From Gracilaria domingensis (lineage: Eukaryota; Rhodophyta; Florideophyceae; Gracilariales; Gracilariaceae), in the NCBI GenBank assembly GCA_022539475.1, contig VCMS01000470.1, forward strand, positions 40,824 to 66,267: 25,444 nt of DNA, given 5' to 3'. The notes below the pieces were generated by a model. That model saw only the letters and a list, made by a program, of their open reading frames with translations. It was not told the origin of the DNA and searched no databases. A program made the translations under genes and the position numbers. Shown here piece by piece: positions 1 through 8,713 of the stretch; within the stretch, counting starts at the first letter, position 1; every line of letters starts with the position of its first letter.

Positions 1-145
1 GCGATTATGGTTTGACTTGGTTGCCTCATAGACTCGCCTCTCTTCTCGCGCCTTACGTTGATCTTCTTGTATTGGCGATCTTGGTTGACTGGCTTGCGGG
101 ATAGTCGATTCTGGTACTTGGTTGCGACATAGGCTGCTCTCTCGT

Positions 146-358
146 TTATCGCATTTTGCGGTATGTTTGCTGCATGGGTATTCTTGGTGTCGTTGCTTGT
201 GAGTTCTCGCTTCGACACCTTTCGCGGTTTACGATGATATGGTGGGCTTGTAATCTAACCGATCCCTTTCCTGCTTCTTCTTCCGTTTGCGAGTTACCAG
301 GTCCCTCGACTTTTCTAGCGCAACGTTTCTGTTTTGTTTTATTAATGGTACGTTCCAT
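146..358 (-). CDS. Lys/Arg-rich ORF of the inverted-repeat element, left copy
   Basis: This 70-codon ATG ORF encodes a strongly basic, low-complexity peptide rich in K, R, E, Q and S. I see no recognisable domain, signal peptide or membrane segment. The homologous stretch in the right arm (20555-20935) is longer, 126 codons, because small indels shift the frame. The left version ends where an alternative right-arm frame ends (stop near 20765). The frame therefore differs between copies, so the ORF may be a decayed part of a longer element protein or a chance reading frame inside a repeat. Other frames of the distal arm give RRLSR- and RER-like runs, reminiscent of the charged repeats near the N-terminus of some transposon proteins. 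That resemblance is weak. Confidence 0.3.
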   Translation of the reverse strand: MERTINKTKQKRCARKVEGPGNSQTEEEAGKGSVRLQAHHIIVNRERCRSENSQATTPRIPMQQTYRKMR

Positions 359-469
359 CGCATTTCAAATGTATCTAACGGATCATTGACTAACTTATGG
401 ATACTTTCTGCTTGCGTATACAGGTAAATGACTTTTGATGCGTACGTAGCTCACGAGTTGCAGGTGCAG

Positions 470-622
470 GTTCCTCAAGTAGGGAACCATGCATCTGGGC
501 ATGGTTCCCTACATGAGGAACGGAGAGGATGAGGCGCTTCGCGCCTCATCCTCTCGGAGTGCGTATGTGTTCTACCGATCCAGCACTATGGTGCAGGTGC
601 CCTCTGCGGCATCTGCCGCAGA
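470..622. repeat. Hairpin triad in left arm
   Basis: Three strong inverted repeats lie in a row. The first has 23-bp arms (470-492 and 499-521) with one mismatch and a 6-base loop. The second has perfect 15-bp arms (523-537 and 541-555) with loop TTC. The third has perfect 9-bp arms (603-611 and 614-622) with a 2-base loop. The same triad is present in the right arm (20293-20444). Possible roles are structured RNA, a terminator, or a DNA-level recognition structure for the element. The sequence does not decide among these. Confidence 0.85.
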
Positions 623-758
623 TTGCGCCTACACCCGATCCATCATGGAGAAATGGTACATGTAATATAGCGAAGTAGTGGTTAGCAAAAGCGGTCGATA
701 GAAGAATAGATACGAATAAAACGGTATGATTTCATAATGGGCATCATCTGTACTAGCA

Positions 759-1037
759 CTAGTATTCCATGCGTTGCAGGGTATTATTCCGCAGAAGGTA
801 TCGTGTAATGTGCACCTTAATGGAAACTGAACCTAGACTTCGCGAAATACAGTTCAGGTAGCCCTCGACTAAAGAACTAGCACGAGTGGAAAACCCACCA
901 GTATTTACTGCACAGCGATTCTGGACGACCCAAGCAATTATCTGCAGATTTTGAAATAATTGATCTCGATATTTTTTCAAAAAATTTACTGGACGACCCT
1001 TGCCAATTTCTGGACGACCCTCGCCAAAAACTAGCAT
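759..1037 (-). CDS. 92-aa ORF of the inverted-repeat element, left copy
   Basis: The ATG start is at 1035-1037 and the TAG stop at 759-761. The right-arm copy (19878-20156) has exactly the same length and differs at only two positions in the coding region. Both differences change an amino acid (G/A and N/D). The predicted protein is small and basic, with no motif I recognise. The triple CTGGACGACC motif lies inside its first third, so this region could equally be subterminal regulatory DNA that happens to be open. Conservation of the frame is weak evidence, because the two copies are nearly identical anyway. Confidence 0.35.
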   Translation of the reverse strand: MLVFGEGRPEIGKGRPVNFLKKYRDQLFQNLQIIAWVVQNRCAVNTGGFSTRASSLVEGYLNCISRSLGSVSIKVHITRYLLRNNTLQRMEY

Positions 1038-1040
1038 CTG

Positions 1041-1190
1041 CAAGAGACAGACGACAGAGTGTGGAAGAGAAGATTTCGAGATGAGGAAAAGAAGCTTGTT
1101 ATAGAGTGGCCCGAGGCTGAAACAGAAACTGTGAAGTATGACGAGTTAAGCAACCCTTCTGGCAAAGGTTACTTGTTGCCTTCCATATGA
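1041..1190 (+). pseudogene. Possible C-terminal exon fragment of a mobile-element protein, cut by the repeat arm
   Basis: From about 1041 to the TGA at 1188-1190 one frame is open and reads like real protein. It is acidic/basic with the core VIEWPEAETETVKYDEL, followed by a short tail. A tryptophan- and charge-rich stretch of this kind suggests a small beta-barrel (chromo- or Tudor-like) tail seen in some transposon proteins, but this is only an impression. The frame has a TAG at 1032-1034 just upstream, and the inverted-repeat arm ends at 1053. The fragment therefore looks like the 3' remnant of a gene interrupted by the arm. It precedes the broken gene at 1251 and is in a different frame. 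Confidence 0.3.
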
Positions 1191-1250
1191 ACCTTAGGTG
1201 AACAAACCTCGTCATGCTTGCAAGATTCTTCAAGAGGGGGTGACTCTCTT

Positions 1251-2384
1251 ATGCCGATGAATACTACCGCGTGCTTAGTAGATGGGGCCTTACCGATTCC
1301 GATGGTTGATCATCCCGAATCGATAGAACGGGCTCTGATATCTGCGCATGAATATGTTGACGCAGATCCGCGAATGTCAACGGAAGTATTGTTATCACCA
1401 GAAAACCGAGGCGTTGGCGCACAGTGTTTACAAGGAGGAGGTAATGCTGAGCAGTCTGACGAACTTTTTGCATCAAAGTCCGAAGATGTAGAACAAATCG
1501 GAGAACCACTGAAATATTCTGTTGTCGAACAAAACGCATTCAAGGATGACGAGAAAACCCCCGGTCATTACGTCGAAGGGTTTCATCGTACTGAAAGCAA
1601 GGCTGAGAATGGAAAACCGCGACCCCAACCTGCCGTCCCATATGGTGGAAATGACGTGATATCTTCTGATTCAACACCGGATCAGGAGATGTTGACGCCA
1701 CGACCAAACGAAAGCTCATTTCCTAAGGTACCCAATAGACCATCGAGCAAAGGGGACTCAACTACGGCGAATGATCAAACTCCCGAAGTGCAACAGTTCC
1801 TCAACTCACAAGAGAACGATGCAATTGCGCAATCTACAGGGAGTACCAGGAGAGGTCCATTTCCTTCGGCAAGATCAGATCATACACCTCCTTTTTCGGG
1901 CTCTATGTCCTCTCAACCGATTAATGCGTTCCAAGGGCCTAACGATATGACGGATACTCAAGAAAAACGGCAACAGACACAAGAAGCTGGACATCAACCA
2001 CAAAGAGGCCATGAATTTGTTGAAGGCCCCTTCTCCTCACAGCATTTACAGGCGACTGCGACGCAGATGGGAAAGATTTCTCGCTCACCTTTTGTTACAC
2101 AACAGCCGTTACCGACATCAACGCCACTTGAATTGGATCCTAGTTACGCAGCCCGACTTTCTTCTGCTCCACTACTAGTGAACCGCATACCTACAGTAAC
2201 GATGTCTGAAAGCCCATTGGTCATGGATTCTGTTGTAGAGGCAGACTTCGGCTGTTCCCACGTCTTTGGCGCAGGAGATGATACGAATCCTCCCCAGTCC
2301 CGTCACGTTCATGCGCATCAGTTCTGTGGCGTTGGACAATTTGCTCCCATGGTGAACGCACAACAAATGGATCCTGTTGAATGA
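1251..2384 (+). CDS. N-terminal open segment of the broken low-complexity gene
   Basis: This 377-codon ORF starts at ATG 1251; the frame is open a little further upstream, but no other ATG lies there. The product is predicted to be intrinsically disordered: Ser, Pro, Gln, Asn and Glu dominate, and there are no membrane segments or cysteine clusters. The terminal TGA overlaps the next ATG (2381) in an ATGA arrangement. In a eukaryote this is more likely a relic of a frame change than translational coupling. If the TGA is ignored, the same frame continues Pro/Ser/Gln-rich for about 25 codons. That suggests the stop is a later mutation in a longer protein. Confidence 0.4.
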   Translation: MPMNTTACLVDGALPIPMVDHPESIERALISAHEYVDADPRMSTEVLLSPENRGVGAQCLQGGGNAEQSDELFASKSEDVEQIGEPLKYSVVEQNAFKDDEKTPGHYVEGFHRTESKAENGKPRPQPAVPYGGNDVISSDSTPDQEMLTPRPNESSFPKVPNRPSSKGDSTTANDQTPEVQQFLNSQENDAIAQSTGSTRRGPFPSARSDHTPPFSGSMSSQPINAFQGPNDMTDTQEKRQQTQEAGHQPQRGHEFVEGPFSSQHLQATATQMGKISRSPFVTQQPLPTSTPLELDPSYAARLSSAPLLVNRIPTVTMSESPLVMDSVVEADFGCSHVFGAGDDTNPPQSRHVHAHQFCGVGQFAPMVNAQQMDPVE

Positions 2385-2755
2385 CCGAGCTCTATACCGC
2401 AGGCAACTGCGCATTCACAGAAAATTGCAGTTCCAGGAATGTTTCTACTCACTTATGGGTGTTGGGCGATGGTTTTTTCGACCACGGCATGTTTGCAGGA
2501 CATATGAACCAAACACGGTTCGCGACCAATGTGTACCCATCGCAGCCTCAGCCGATTACATCTCCACAAGTACTTGCTTCAGAGATTCCATCAAATCATG
2601 TTTTCTTCCAAGTGGAACCTCATGTAGACGTACGTCACCCTGAGAGAAGCACAAATCTCCGGCCAGTGCAGCAAACCCGGAATCTTCTTCACCTTCGAGA
2701 GGGGAAGGAAGACGTTGACAAGCATATCTCGGCCGCGCCGTTAAAAGTTTCTCAT

Positions 2756-2824
2756 TCAACTACATCTGGTCGCATTTTGAAAGACGCTGCCAGCGTCTTT
2801 CAAAATGCGACCAGATGTAGTTGA
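2756..2824. repeat. 69-bp perfect palindrome inside a reading frame
   Basis: The arms 2756-2789 and 2791-2824 are exact reverse complements (34 bp each) around a single C at 2790. The block is 23 codons long and sits in frame with the surrounding open frame. It begins with codons TCA ACT and ends AGT TGA, so it supplies the stop that cuts the protein. I see no flanking target duplication. Neither arm resembles the other palindromes in this window. Confidence 0.97.
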
Positions 2825-3544
2825 TCCAGTGGATCTTCACATCGTACTGGAGGCCAAGAACGGCCTGTCTCAAACGCCCCACAAACCCTATGTAGTCGAT
2901 TTGGGGTTCCTGGGCAAACAAAATCACCGAACGAAGCCGTTCCTCTTACCCATGACTACCGCAATGCGTACGGTAACAAGATAGTTTCTGGAACTGGCAC
3001 TTCAAAACACAATCGTGTTACCGCAAAGTCAAGTTCAAGACCGAAACGCTCTTCTCGTGCTAAACGAACGAGGCACACCCAAGGTCTCAACTCCCGTGGG
3101 AAAAATGACGGTACACGGTTGTCCAAGGAGCGTCCCAGCGGAAACGGGCCTAGTTCCAATCGCAAATCAGGAGACGGTGCATCTGGTGAGACTGGTGCGA
3201 CACCGAAGAATCGACAGCAGATTCTTCAAACCGTCTTGGATTCGGAGGATCATGAGTATGGAGGATTCGCGTTGTACTTATCAGAGACGTACGAATTCAC
3301 CGGCAGTACGAACTGGCAGATTTCAAGAGATTATACTCGTTTATGTGACCTGAAGGATGACTATCACAAAACATGCAGTACACAGGAGGTCAAGCTAAAG
3401 ATATACCGCGTAAAAGGTTTTTTTTCGAAGGTTCTTAAGCTGGAGGTAACGGGAGAATGGGATAAGCGTAACCATGGAGGGATTCGGGGACCGTATGTAT
3501 ATGGAATTCATTTGAAACAAGACACTGCACTACAAACGAAGTGA

Positions 3545-3943
3545 GGAACTTCTTTCAACAGTTTATAAGTTCGCAACTGGAGACTATGGAACAGCCATGT
3601 TCCGATGCCTGTGAACTCATAATAATACCCGTAGTAGAGCTTGTTCTTTTTCGCCAAACAGAAATTTGTAGCAATATGCATACAATTTTGGTTTGTTACG
3701 TCAACGCTATATCTGCACATATATATATCTCGTGTACATACTCTCAATGTTGTTGGTATAGGTCAAGACGTGTGTAAACTTCCACTGTGCTCCCCCACTC
3801 AGTTTTGCGTTTGTCCTTGCCAAAACGAAGTCAAAACGTTGGGCTGTCCCTGTTTTGTCAATGAGGCAAGACAAGTACAGTTGACCAACTGGATTATCTC
3901 AAAACAGTATACGCCAATTGATGCACAATCTCAGTAACAGAGC
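3545..3943. other. Intergenic stretch, no gene recognised
   Basis: This stretch is AT-richer and contains a short (AT)n run near 3718-3728. A 98-codon open frame at 3641-3937 without an ATG near its start is rich in cysteine in its second half. It has no homologue I recognise and probably is not a gene. Confidence 0.6.
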
Positions 3944-5320
3944 TTACTTCGGTACTGCCACCTCTTCTGCATTTAGGCTGGGAAGTAACACTCGCGGTGC
4001 GGTCTTATGGTAATCCTCCATAGTCTTCACGGTGACTTTCTGAGTCTGTAACACTCGTATTGCTTGTGCCAGAGCTCGCGCAGCAGCGACCGTGGCTACA
4101 TACGGTACGTTGGAAGGGACAATAGAGCTCCACTGTGAACAGCGCGAGTGCTTTCCGAGTCTTCTATCTTACGGCTTAGAGAGCATATGAAGAGATCAAC
4201 TTCTTCGTTCTAAATCTTATCCAGCACCCGCGTTCTGCCTTCATCCACCTTCAGAACCATTTCTACATCAGCAGGATTCAAGCCACCACCCATCAAAGCA
4301 ACGTATGCTTTCCGCGTAGCGAAGATTTTGAAACGCATCGCAACAAGATCAGAAGCGATAGGAATAGCTGAGTCCTCATCCTGATCTCCTAGGCTGATAA
4401 ACACTGGACCTGACGTTGGAACGACGAGACCCGAAGCCAGTTTCGCTTTCGCATAGGCCACTGCGAAAGAATCATCAATGCCCATGAGTTCCCCAGTTGA
4501 TCTCATTTCCTGTGATAACAAAATATCTGCTCCAGGAAGCTTCTTGAAAGGGAGAACTGTTTCTTTGACACAAGTATACTTTGGGATGATTTCCCTCTCC
4601 GGACCGAGATCAGCAAATTTCGTTCCCATCATGGCAAGGGATGCCAGCTTTGCAAGAGGTTGACCAATTGCTTTTCAAACAAATGGAAACGTCCGTGACG
4701 CCGGTGGATTCGCTTCCAAAATATACAACGTGTCATCCTGAACCGCCAACTGAATGTTCATGAGACCAATCACCCCAACACGCTTCGCAAGAGCAACAGT
4801 CCAGGAACGTATCCTGACCATAGTATTATAAGGAATTGATAGAGTTGTAATCGAGCAAGCGGAATCTCCAGAATGTATACCAACGGCTTCAATGTGCTCC
4901 ATAATACCCCCCCCATAACTACGTTCCGATGCATATCGGCTATGCCATCCACGTCGACTTCAATTGCGCTATCCAGAAAATGATCAATGAGAACCGGATG
5001 CTCTGATTCCACAACGACGTCTGCAGACATGTACTTTTCAAGTTCTTTGTCATCATAAACTTGCTCCATTCCACATCCACCAAGAACATAACTCGGACGA
5101 AAGACAACTGGATATTCAAATCGAGAAGCTATATCAGCTGCTTCTTCGTATGAATGGGCAATGCTGTTCTCCGCCTGCTTGATACCAACTTTCTCGAGAA
5201 TGGCCATAAAACGATCACGATCCTCTGCTGCATCTATAGAATTTGGACGAGTGCCAAGAATGCGGCAAGCGACACCTGCCTCTTTAGCATCATCTGACGC
5301 GCTTCCAATGCACCACTGTA
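3944..5320 (-). pseudogene. Carbamoyl-phosphate synthase large subunit, C-terminal part, pseudogene
   Basis: The minus strand encodes about the last 450 residues of a roughly 1,050-1,100-residue CPSase large subunit. This enzyme makes carbamoyl phosphate for pyrimidine and arginine synthesis. In order I see the start of the second ATP-grasp unit (RILGTRPNSIDAAEDRDRF, then PVVFRPSYVLGG), VLIDHFLDSAIEVDVDGIAD, a GIHSGDSACS segment, IGLMNIQLAV, and the EANPPASRTFPFV loop. The subunit-interaction segment (MRSTGELMGID) and the terminal MGS-type domain (NVPYVATVAAARALAQAI) follow, to a natural stop at 3944-3946. Lesions: an 8-base homopolymer at 4907-4914 shifts the frame; TGA at 4675-4677 replaces the residue normally Ser after FPFV; TAG at 4210-4212; another frame change near 4130-4150. 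The usual Arg of NPRASRT is Pro. The N-terminal half is absent; homology stops at about 5300, where the GC-rich island begins. Confidence 0.93.
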
Positions 5321-6365
5321 TGGTTGAACTGGTCACATCAGTGCTCGGTTACAACAGCCGACGCAAATGGCCAGGAAAACGACGTTGACGCACACAATAA
5401 CTCGAGGGGACGCGGAGGTCGAAGAGGCAACTCGATGTTGAGTGTCAAGGAGTGAACGCGATTTGAACGAGTGCCACGACGCGCACGTCAGTGCGGTGCT
5501 TTTGTGCGCGCAATTGCGCGACAAGGCTGATGAATTGGGGGACAGCGACGGTACTAAATGGCAATAGTTGTCTAAGGCACCACAATACGTAGTTGCAGGG
5601 ACACAAGTTACGACGTCGCTGACGGTCCCGGTGGAAACTGCTGGAGAAGAGGGCAGTGCCAGGAGAGCCATGCTGCAATGACGCCGGCGCAGCGCCCACA
5701 GAGGTTCATCTCTCTACGCGAAGTTGCGACACTGACATTGCGCGCGGAGTGAAGATACTGCAGAGCGCGGCGATCGTCGTGCGATATCTTTTTGCATCCG
5801 GTACGTGCCAATCCGCGCGCGACGGCACGCAAAGCGTTGACGCCGTCGACGCCTTGCTGGACGCCGGCCGCTGCCGCCTGCCAAGCTAGGAATACAGGGG
5901 TAGAAGGCTACCTCTTTGCATCGTCGCACGCAGCGGCGGCGGCGGTGGCAGTAGTGAAGGACTGCCATTGTAAGCGCGGCGATGTACACGAGGCAGTTGG
6001 CATCGGGCGCAATTTGTCTGCGGCCGGCGGGAACCTAAGTGTGCGAGCGCGGAGCGCCGCGGCCATTCGGCTGCGCACCTGAAATGCGCCAATTGGCCCC
6101 GTGCGCTGTAGCAATCGGAATAATACTCCCCAATTTTTTTTGACAATATTGTGAATTGTTACATGCGCGCGTTTGCAGTGACGTGCAACACGTGGCAATG
6201 CGGCGCGCGCCTTTGACGCGCGCGGGAGGCGCAACACGCGGTAACATGTTGGATCTCCTCCGACTTCTCCGCACACCTCCGCCTACTCGTGATGCCTGCC
6301 CGCCACGCCACAAAGCCTTCGCCGCCCGCCAAGGTCGCGGCCTTCACGGCGCTCTTGCTCCCAAC

Positions 6366-6679
6366 ATGAGTCTGCACTGTGACATCAAGGTAAGTAAGGC
6401 CCATCTTCCCCTCCGAACGCCGCCCCAGCCTGCTCGCCGCCACCGCCGCTGCCTGCTCGCCACGAACGCCTATACCTGCCCGCCGCTCGACGCCCCGTAA
6501 GTACCCGCTCTGACGCCGGCCTATTCGTTATTCCTTTTTCCCCTTGCATCGCGTAGACGGATCTTCGGAGCAGGGTGCTGCGACATCACTTCATGAGCAA
6601 ACACGGCCTCAAGTACAGCATCCATCCAAAGAACATCGTCAAGCGCAAGCTGCACATCCGGCGGATCATCAACCAGTGA
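6366..6679 (+). CDS. Possible two-exon fragment, product unknown
   Basis: An ATG at 6366 gives eight codons to 6389, followed by a perfect donor GTAAGT at 6390. An acceptor TAG ends at 6556. Joining in phase 0, the second exon 6557-6679 stays open for 40 codons to TGA. It encodes a very basic tail with several K/R pairs and the stretch MSKHGLKYSIHPKNIV. In this GC-rich context a short open frame means little. The in-phase splice signals and sensible composition are the only support. I do not recognise the family, and it may be a chance frame. Confidence 0.2.
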
Positions 6680-7410
6680 GAACCGAGCTACGCTGTCTTC
6701 TCCGACCCTCCCGCGCCTCCCAGACTTCGTCAAGTAGCCCCGTGGGCCGCACGTCACTCCGCCGTCGCTCCGCTGTCGCTCCGCTGTCGGCCTGATTTTT
6801 CGTCTAGCGCGCTGCGCCCCCTCCCCGTTGCACATAAACCACCTTCTTCTCAAACGCGCGCACTCGCTCCCACGTAAAAACGCTGCACACGTGGCAGCGT
6901 ACAGCCCGCGTGCTTTATTAATCTGCGCGCATTAATGTGCGCCTGTGATCACGCGCCCGCACGCGCAACGCGCCTACTCCTTTTTGACGCCACGCGTCGC
7001 CGTAGCCGCCACGGCGCAGCGATGGTCTCGCCCCCGCCGCCGGTGCTCTTCATGCCGCTGGCCACGCACCTGGTGCTGCCGTCCGCTCACATGCCAGGCG
7101 CGCCGCGCTACTCCCCGCTGTCCCTCCTCAGCCTGCTTGCCGCGCATGAGGATGTGCTGCACGTCATGGCGTTCTCCATCAAGAGCTCCCCTTTCCTCTT
7201 CCGCCGCAGCAATAGACTGCTTCCCGTGCCGCTTCCGTCCGCCCACCGTCTTCAACAACGTGCGCGTCGCTCGCCGCTTTTGGCCTGACGCCCAGCGCGT
7301 GGTTGCTCCTCATAACCGACGGCTCCGAGCAGACGCCTGCCTCCAGCGCGCTTGTGTTCCTTCCGCTTTCCGTACCACCCAAGACATGACCTCAGGCGAG
7401 GTTGCCGGTG

Positions 7411-7760
7411 TCCAAGGCGTACTCCACCTACACGTACAGCGCGTGGAATCTGTCCATTCACCCGCGTTAGTCGCAGACAGCCTTGAGTACCAACTCGTAT
7501 TGCTACGTCATTTACTCGTTTCACCAAGCGTCGTAACGCCGCTCCTCGCCACTTTCTCAGTGGCGTGGCTGCGCTTGTCGCTCACGCTAACTTCAGGGAG
7601 CCACCGCGGGACGTCAATCAGCTACAGTCTCTTTTCTTGGGGCACCGTTTTCTACTCCGCCAATTGCATCGCAACAATCTGTCGTGCGTCAGCTTTCATC
7701 CGTTTGGTTACATGCTGGCGTGTGCGTCCATAGATTGCAAGTTTTCTGTCCAGAGCGTGC
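7411..7760 (+). pseudogene. ARPC1-like WD-repeat (Arp2/3 complex subunit 1) pseudogene fragment
   Basis: Three frames, read one after another, match ARPC1 in the correct order. About 7430-7530 gives SAWNLSIHPR, a stop, then ALSTNSYCYVIYSF, resembling the N-terminal AWN...ALSPNNxEVHIY block. About 7535-7660 gives LLATFSVAW, then LTSGSHRGTSISY, resembling the AATFVKW...VGSGARxISVCYF block. About 7670-7755 gives RNNLSCVSFHPFGYMLACAS then IDCKFSV, resembling the [26 protein letters not shown] block. ARPC1 is a beta-propeller subunit of the Arp2/3 actin-nucleating complex. At least one stop and two frame changes are present, and about 55 residues between the first two blocks are missing. The match is by eye, from remembered family consensus. 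Confidence 0.5.
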
Positions 7761-7841
7761 AGGCGTCGTTTAGACCATTCAGAGCCCACTCACGGGCAGC
7801 TGTGTGCCACAAAGAGCAGCGACTTCGGCGGAAAACGGAAA

Positions 7842-7920
7842 GGTGAATCATTCACCGAATAGCGCTCGGTATGATCTGCGTACGCATGATGCGTACGCAG
7901 ATCATACCGAGCGCTATTCG
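7842..7920. repeat. Compound palindrome (15 bp + 65 bp)
   Basis: A 65-bp perfect palindrome has 32-bp arms at 7856-7887 and 7889-7920 around a single G at 7888. Directly to its left, sharing base 7856, is a second perfect palindrome with 7-bp arms (7842-7848 and 7850-7856) around a single C. Both have one-base centres, as at 2756-2824. The block lies in the GC-rich island just after the ARPC1 fragment and codes for nothing recognisable. Confidence 0.97.
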
Positions 7921-8713
7921 ACCCCGCACTACAGCGATGCGGCGTTTCGCAGATGACGCACCTGACCGAATCCTCGAAAAGAAAAGCGAGTGGCAGCCAG
8001 GGCACGTGGCACGCGCTCGTTTGTTGCGCAGTTGTTGTACAATCGGCGCAGAAGCGCGCGCCGCAGAAGAGCAGCCTGTAGCGGATCCGAGCATCTACTC
8101 TGCCCGCAGCATTCTGCTTTTGATGCGCGCCCCAACCTGGCTCCATTCACTTCCACCTCGCGCGCCCTCGTCCTTCGGTCCTGTTGCTGCGGCCGCCGCC
8201 ACCACCATCACCACCACTGCCATCACGCGCTCGTTTTCTCCGCCTCACCACCTCCGTGGCCCCGCCGCAACTGCGCTGCGCCGCCACTCCGAACCTGCCA
8301 CTCATGTGACCCCACCCCACCGCGGCGCAGCCGCACAGGGGCGTCCCAAATGATCGGTCGTTTCTGAATTCCGATACTTCCCACGATAACGACGCTTCTT
8401 ATCGAACGTCTTAGCCATGTCGATCGCCACCCTCTCAGCTTTCTCCGTACAGTCGCCTTCCTCCAATCGGCGCCCTTGCACACAGTTTCCCCACCCCAAA
8501 CGTCGCTGCAATACTCCTTCACCCCCTACGCCCCTCTCGCTCTCTTCATGTCCTATCTCCACCAAACAGTTTCGCAAGCCCAGCGTCGTGTCGTACCGCG
8601 GCAATGACCGGCGCATTTGATATCACCGACCGATATTTAATGCTGCTCAGAGTAGCAGTACCGTCGTTCTCCAGGTCACCTGGGACCCTTCTCACGGCTT
8701 CGAAGCTGTATCG

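Larger units (their letters stand above)
1..1053 (-). repeat. Left arm of long inverted repeat (unclassified mobile element)
   Basis: This stretch reappears as its reverse complement from 19862 to about 20800. Position pairs sum to about 20911-20915 throughout, so there are almost no indels. Between about 640 and 1053 I count only a handful of substitutions, while the hairpin zone 470-640 has more. The shared sequence stops abruptly at 1053/19862, and the two sides beyond that point are unrelated. Similarity also fades outward of about position 100. The arm contains a 92-codon ORF, a hairpin triad and a Lys/Arg-rich ORF. A 10-bp motif, CTGGACGACC, occurs three times near the inner end (921-930, 989-998, 1010-1019). 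The element class is not recognised. The arm runs off the window start, so its outer end is not visible. Confidence 0.9.
1251..3544 (+). pseudogene. Long low-complexity gene, broken by stops, a frame change and a palindrome
   Basis: I read this as one damaged gene. An ATG at 1251 opens a 377-codon frame rich in S, P, Q, N, T and E, with no hydrophobic core, ending in TGA at 2382-2384. A second frame is open from 2381 to 2821, hits TGA at 2822-2824, and then continues open in the same frame to the stop at 3542-3544. That third part is first Ser/Arg/Lys-rich, then becomes a compact domain-like segment of about 90 residues. The segment has several aromatic residues (YGGFALYLSETYEF, then GGIRGPYVYGIHL near the end). 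The middle TGA lies inside a 69-bp perfect palindrome. The family is not recognised. An element-encoded accessory protein is plausible given the neighbours. Confidence 0.5.

Noticed and set aside
2381..2384. ATGA stop/start overlap as bacterial-style translational coupling
   Set aside because: The rest of the window is eukaryotic and the flanking frames fit one damaged gene better.
3641..3937. Cys-rich 98-codon frame as a small secreted or metal-binding protein
   Set aside because: It has no nearby start, no signal peptide and no conserved spacing. It directly follows the 3' end of another broken gene.
6945..7733. 262-codon plus-strand open frame in the GC-rich island
   Set aside because: It is long because stops are rare in GC-rich DNA. 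It lacks protein-like composition except for one part that belongs to the shifted ARPC1 remnant.
7871..8367. Two overlapping frames of 160 and 125 codons with alanine and histidine runs
   Set aside because: The His and Ala/Thr runs are the same CCA/CCG-type trinucleotide stretch read in different frames. The first frame begins inside the palindrome.
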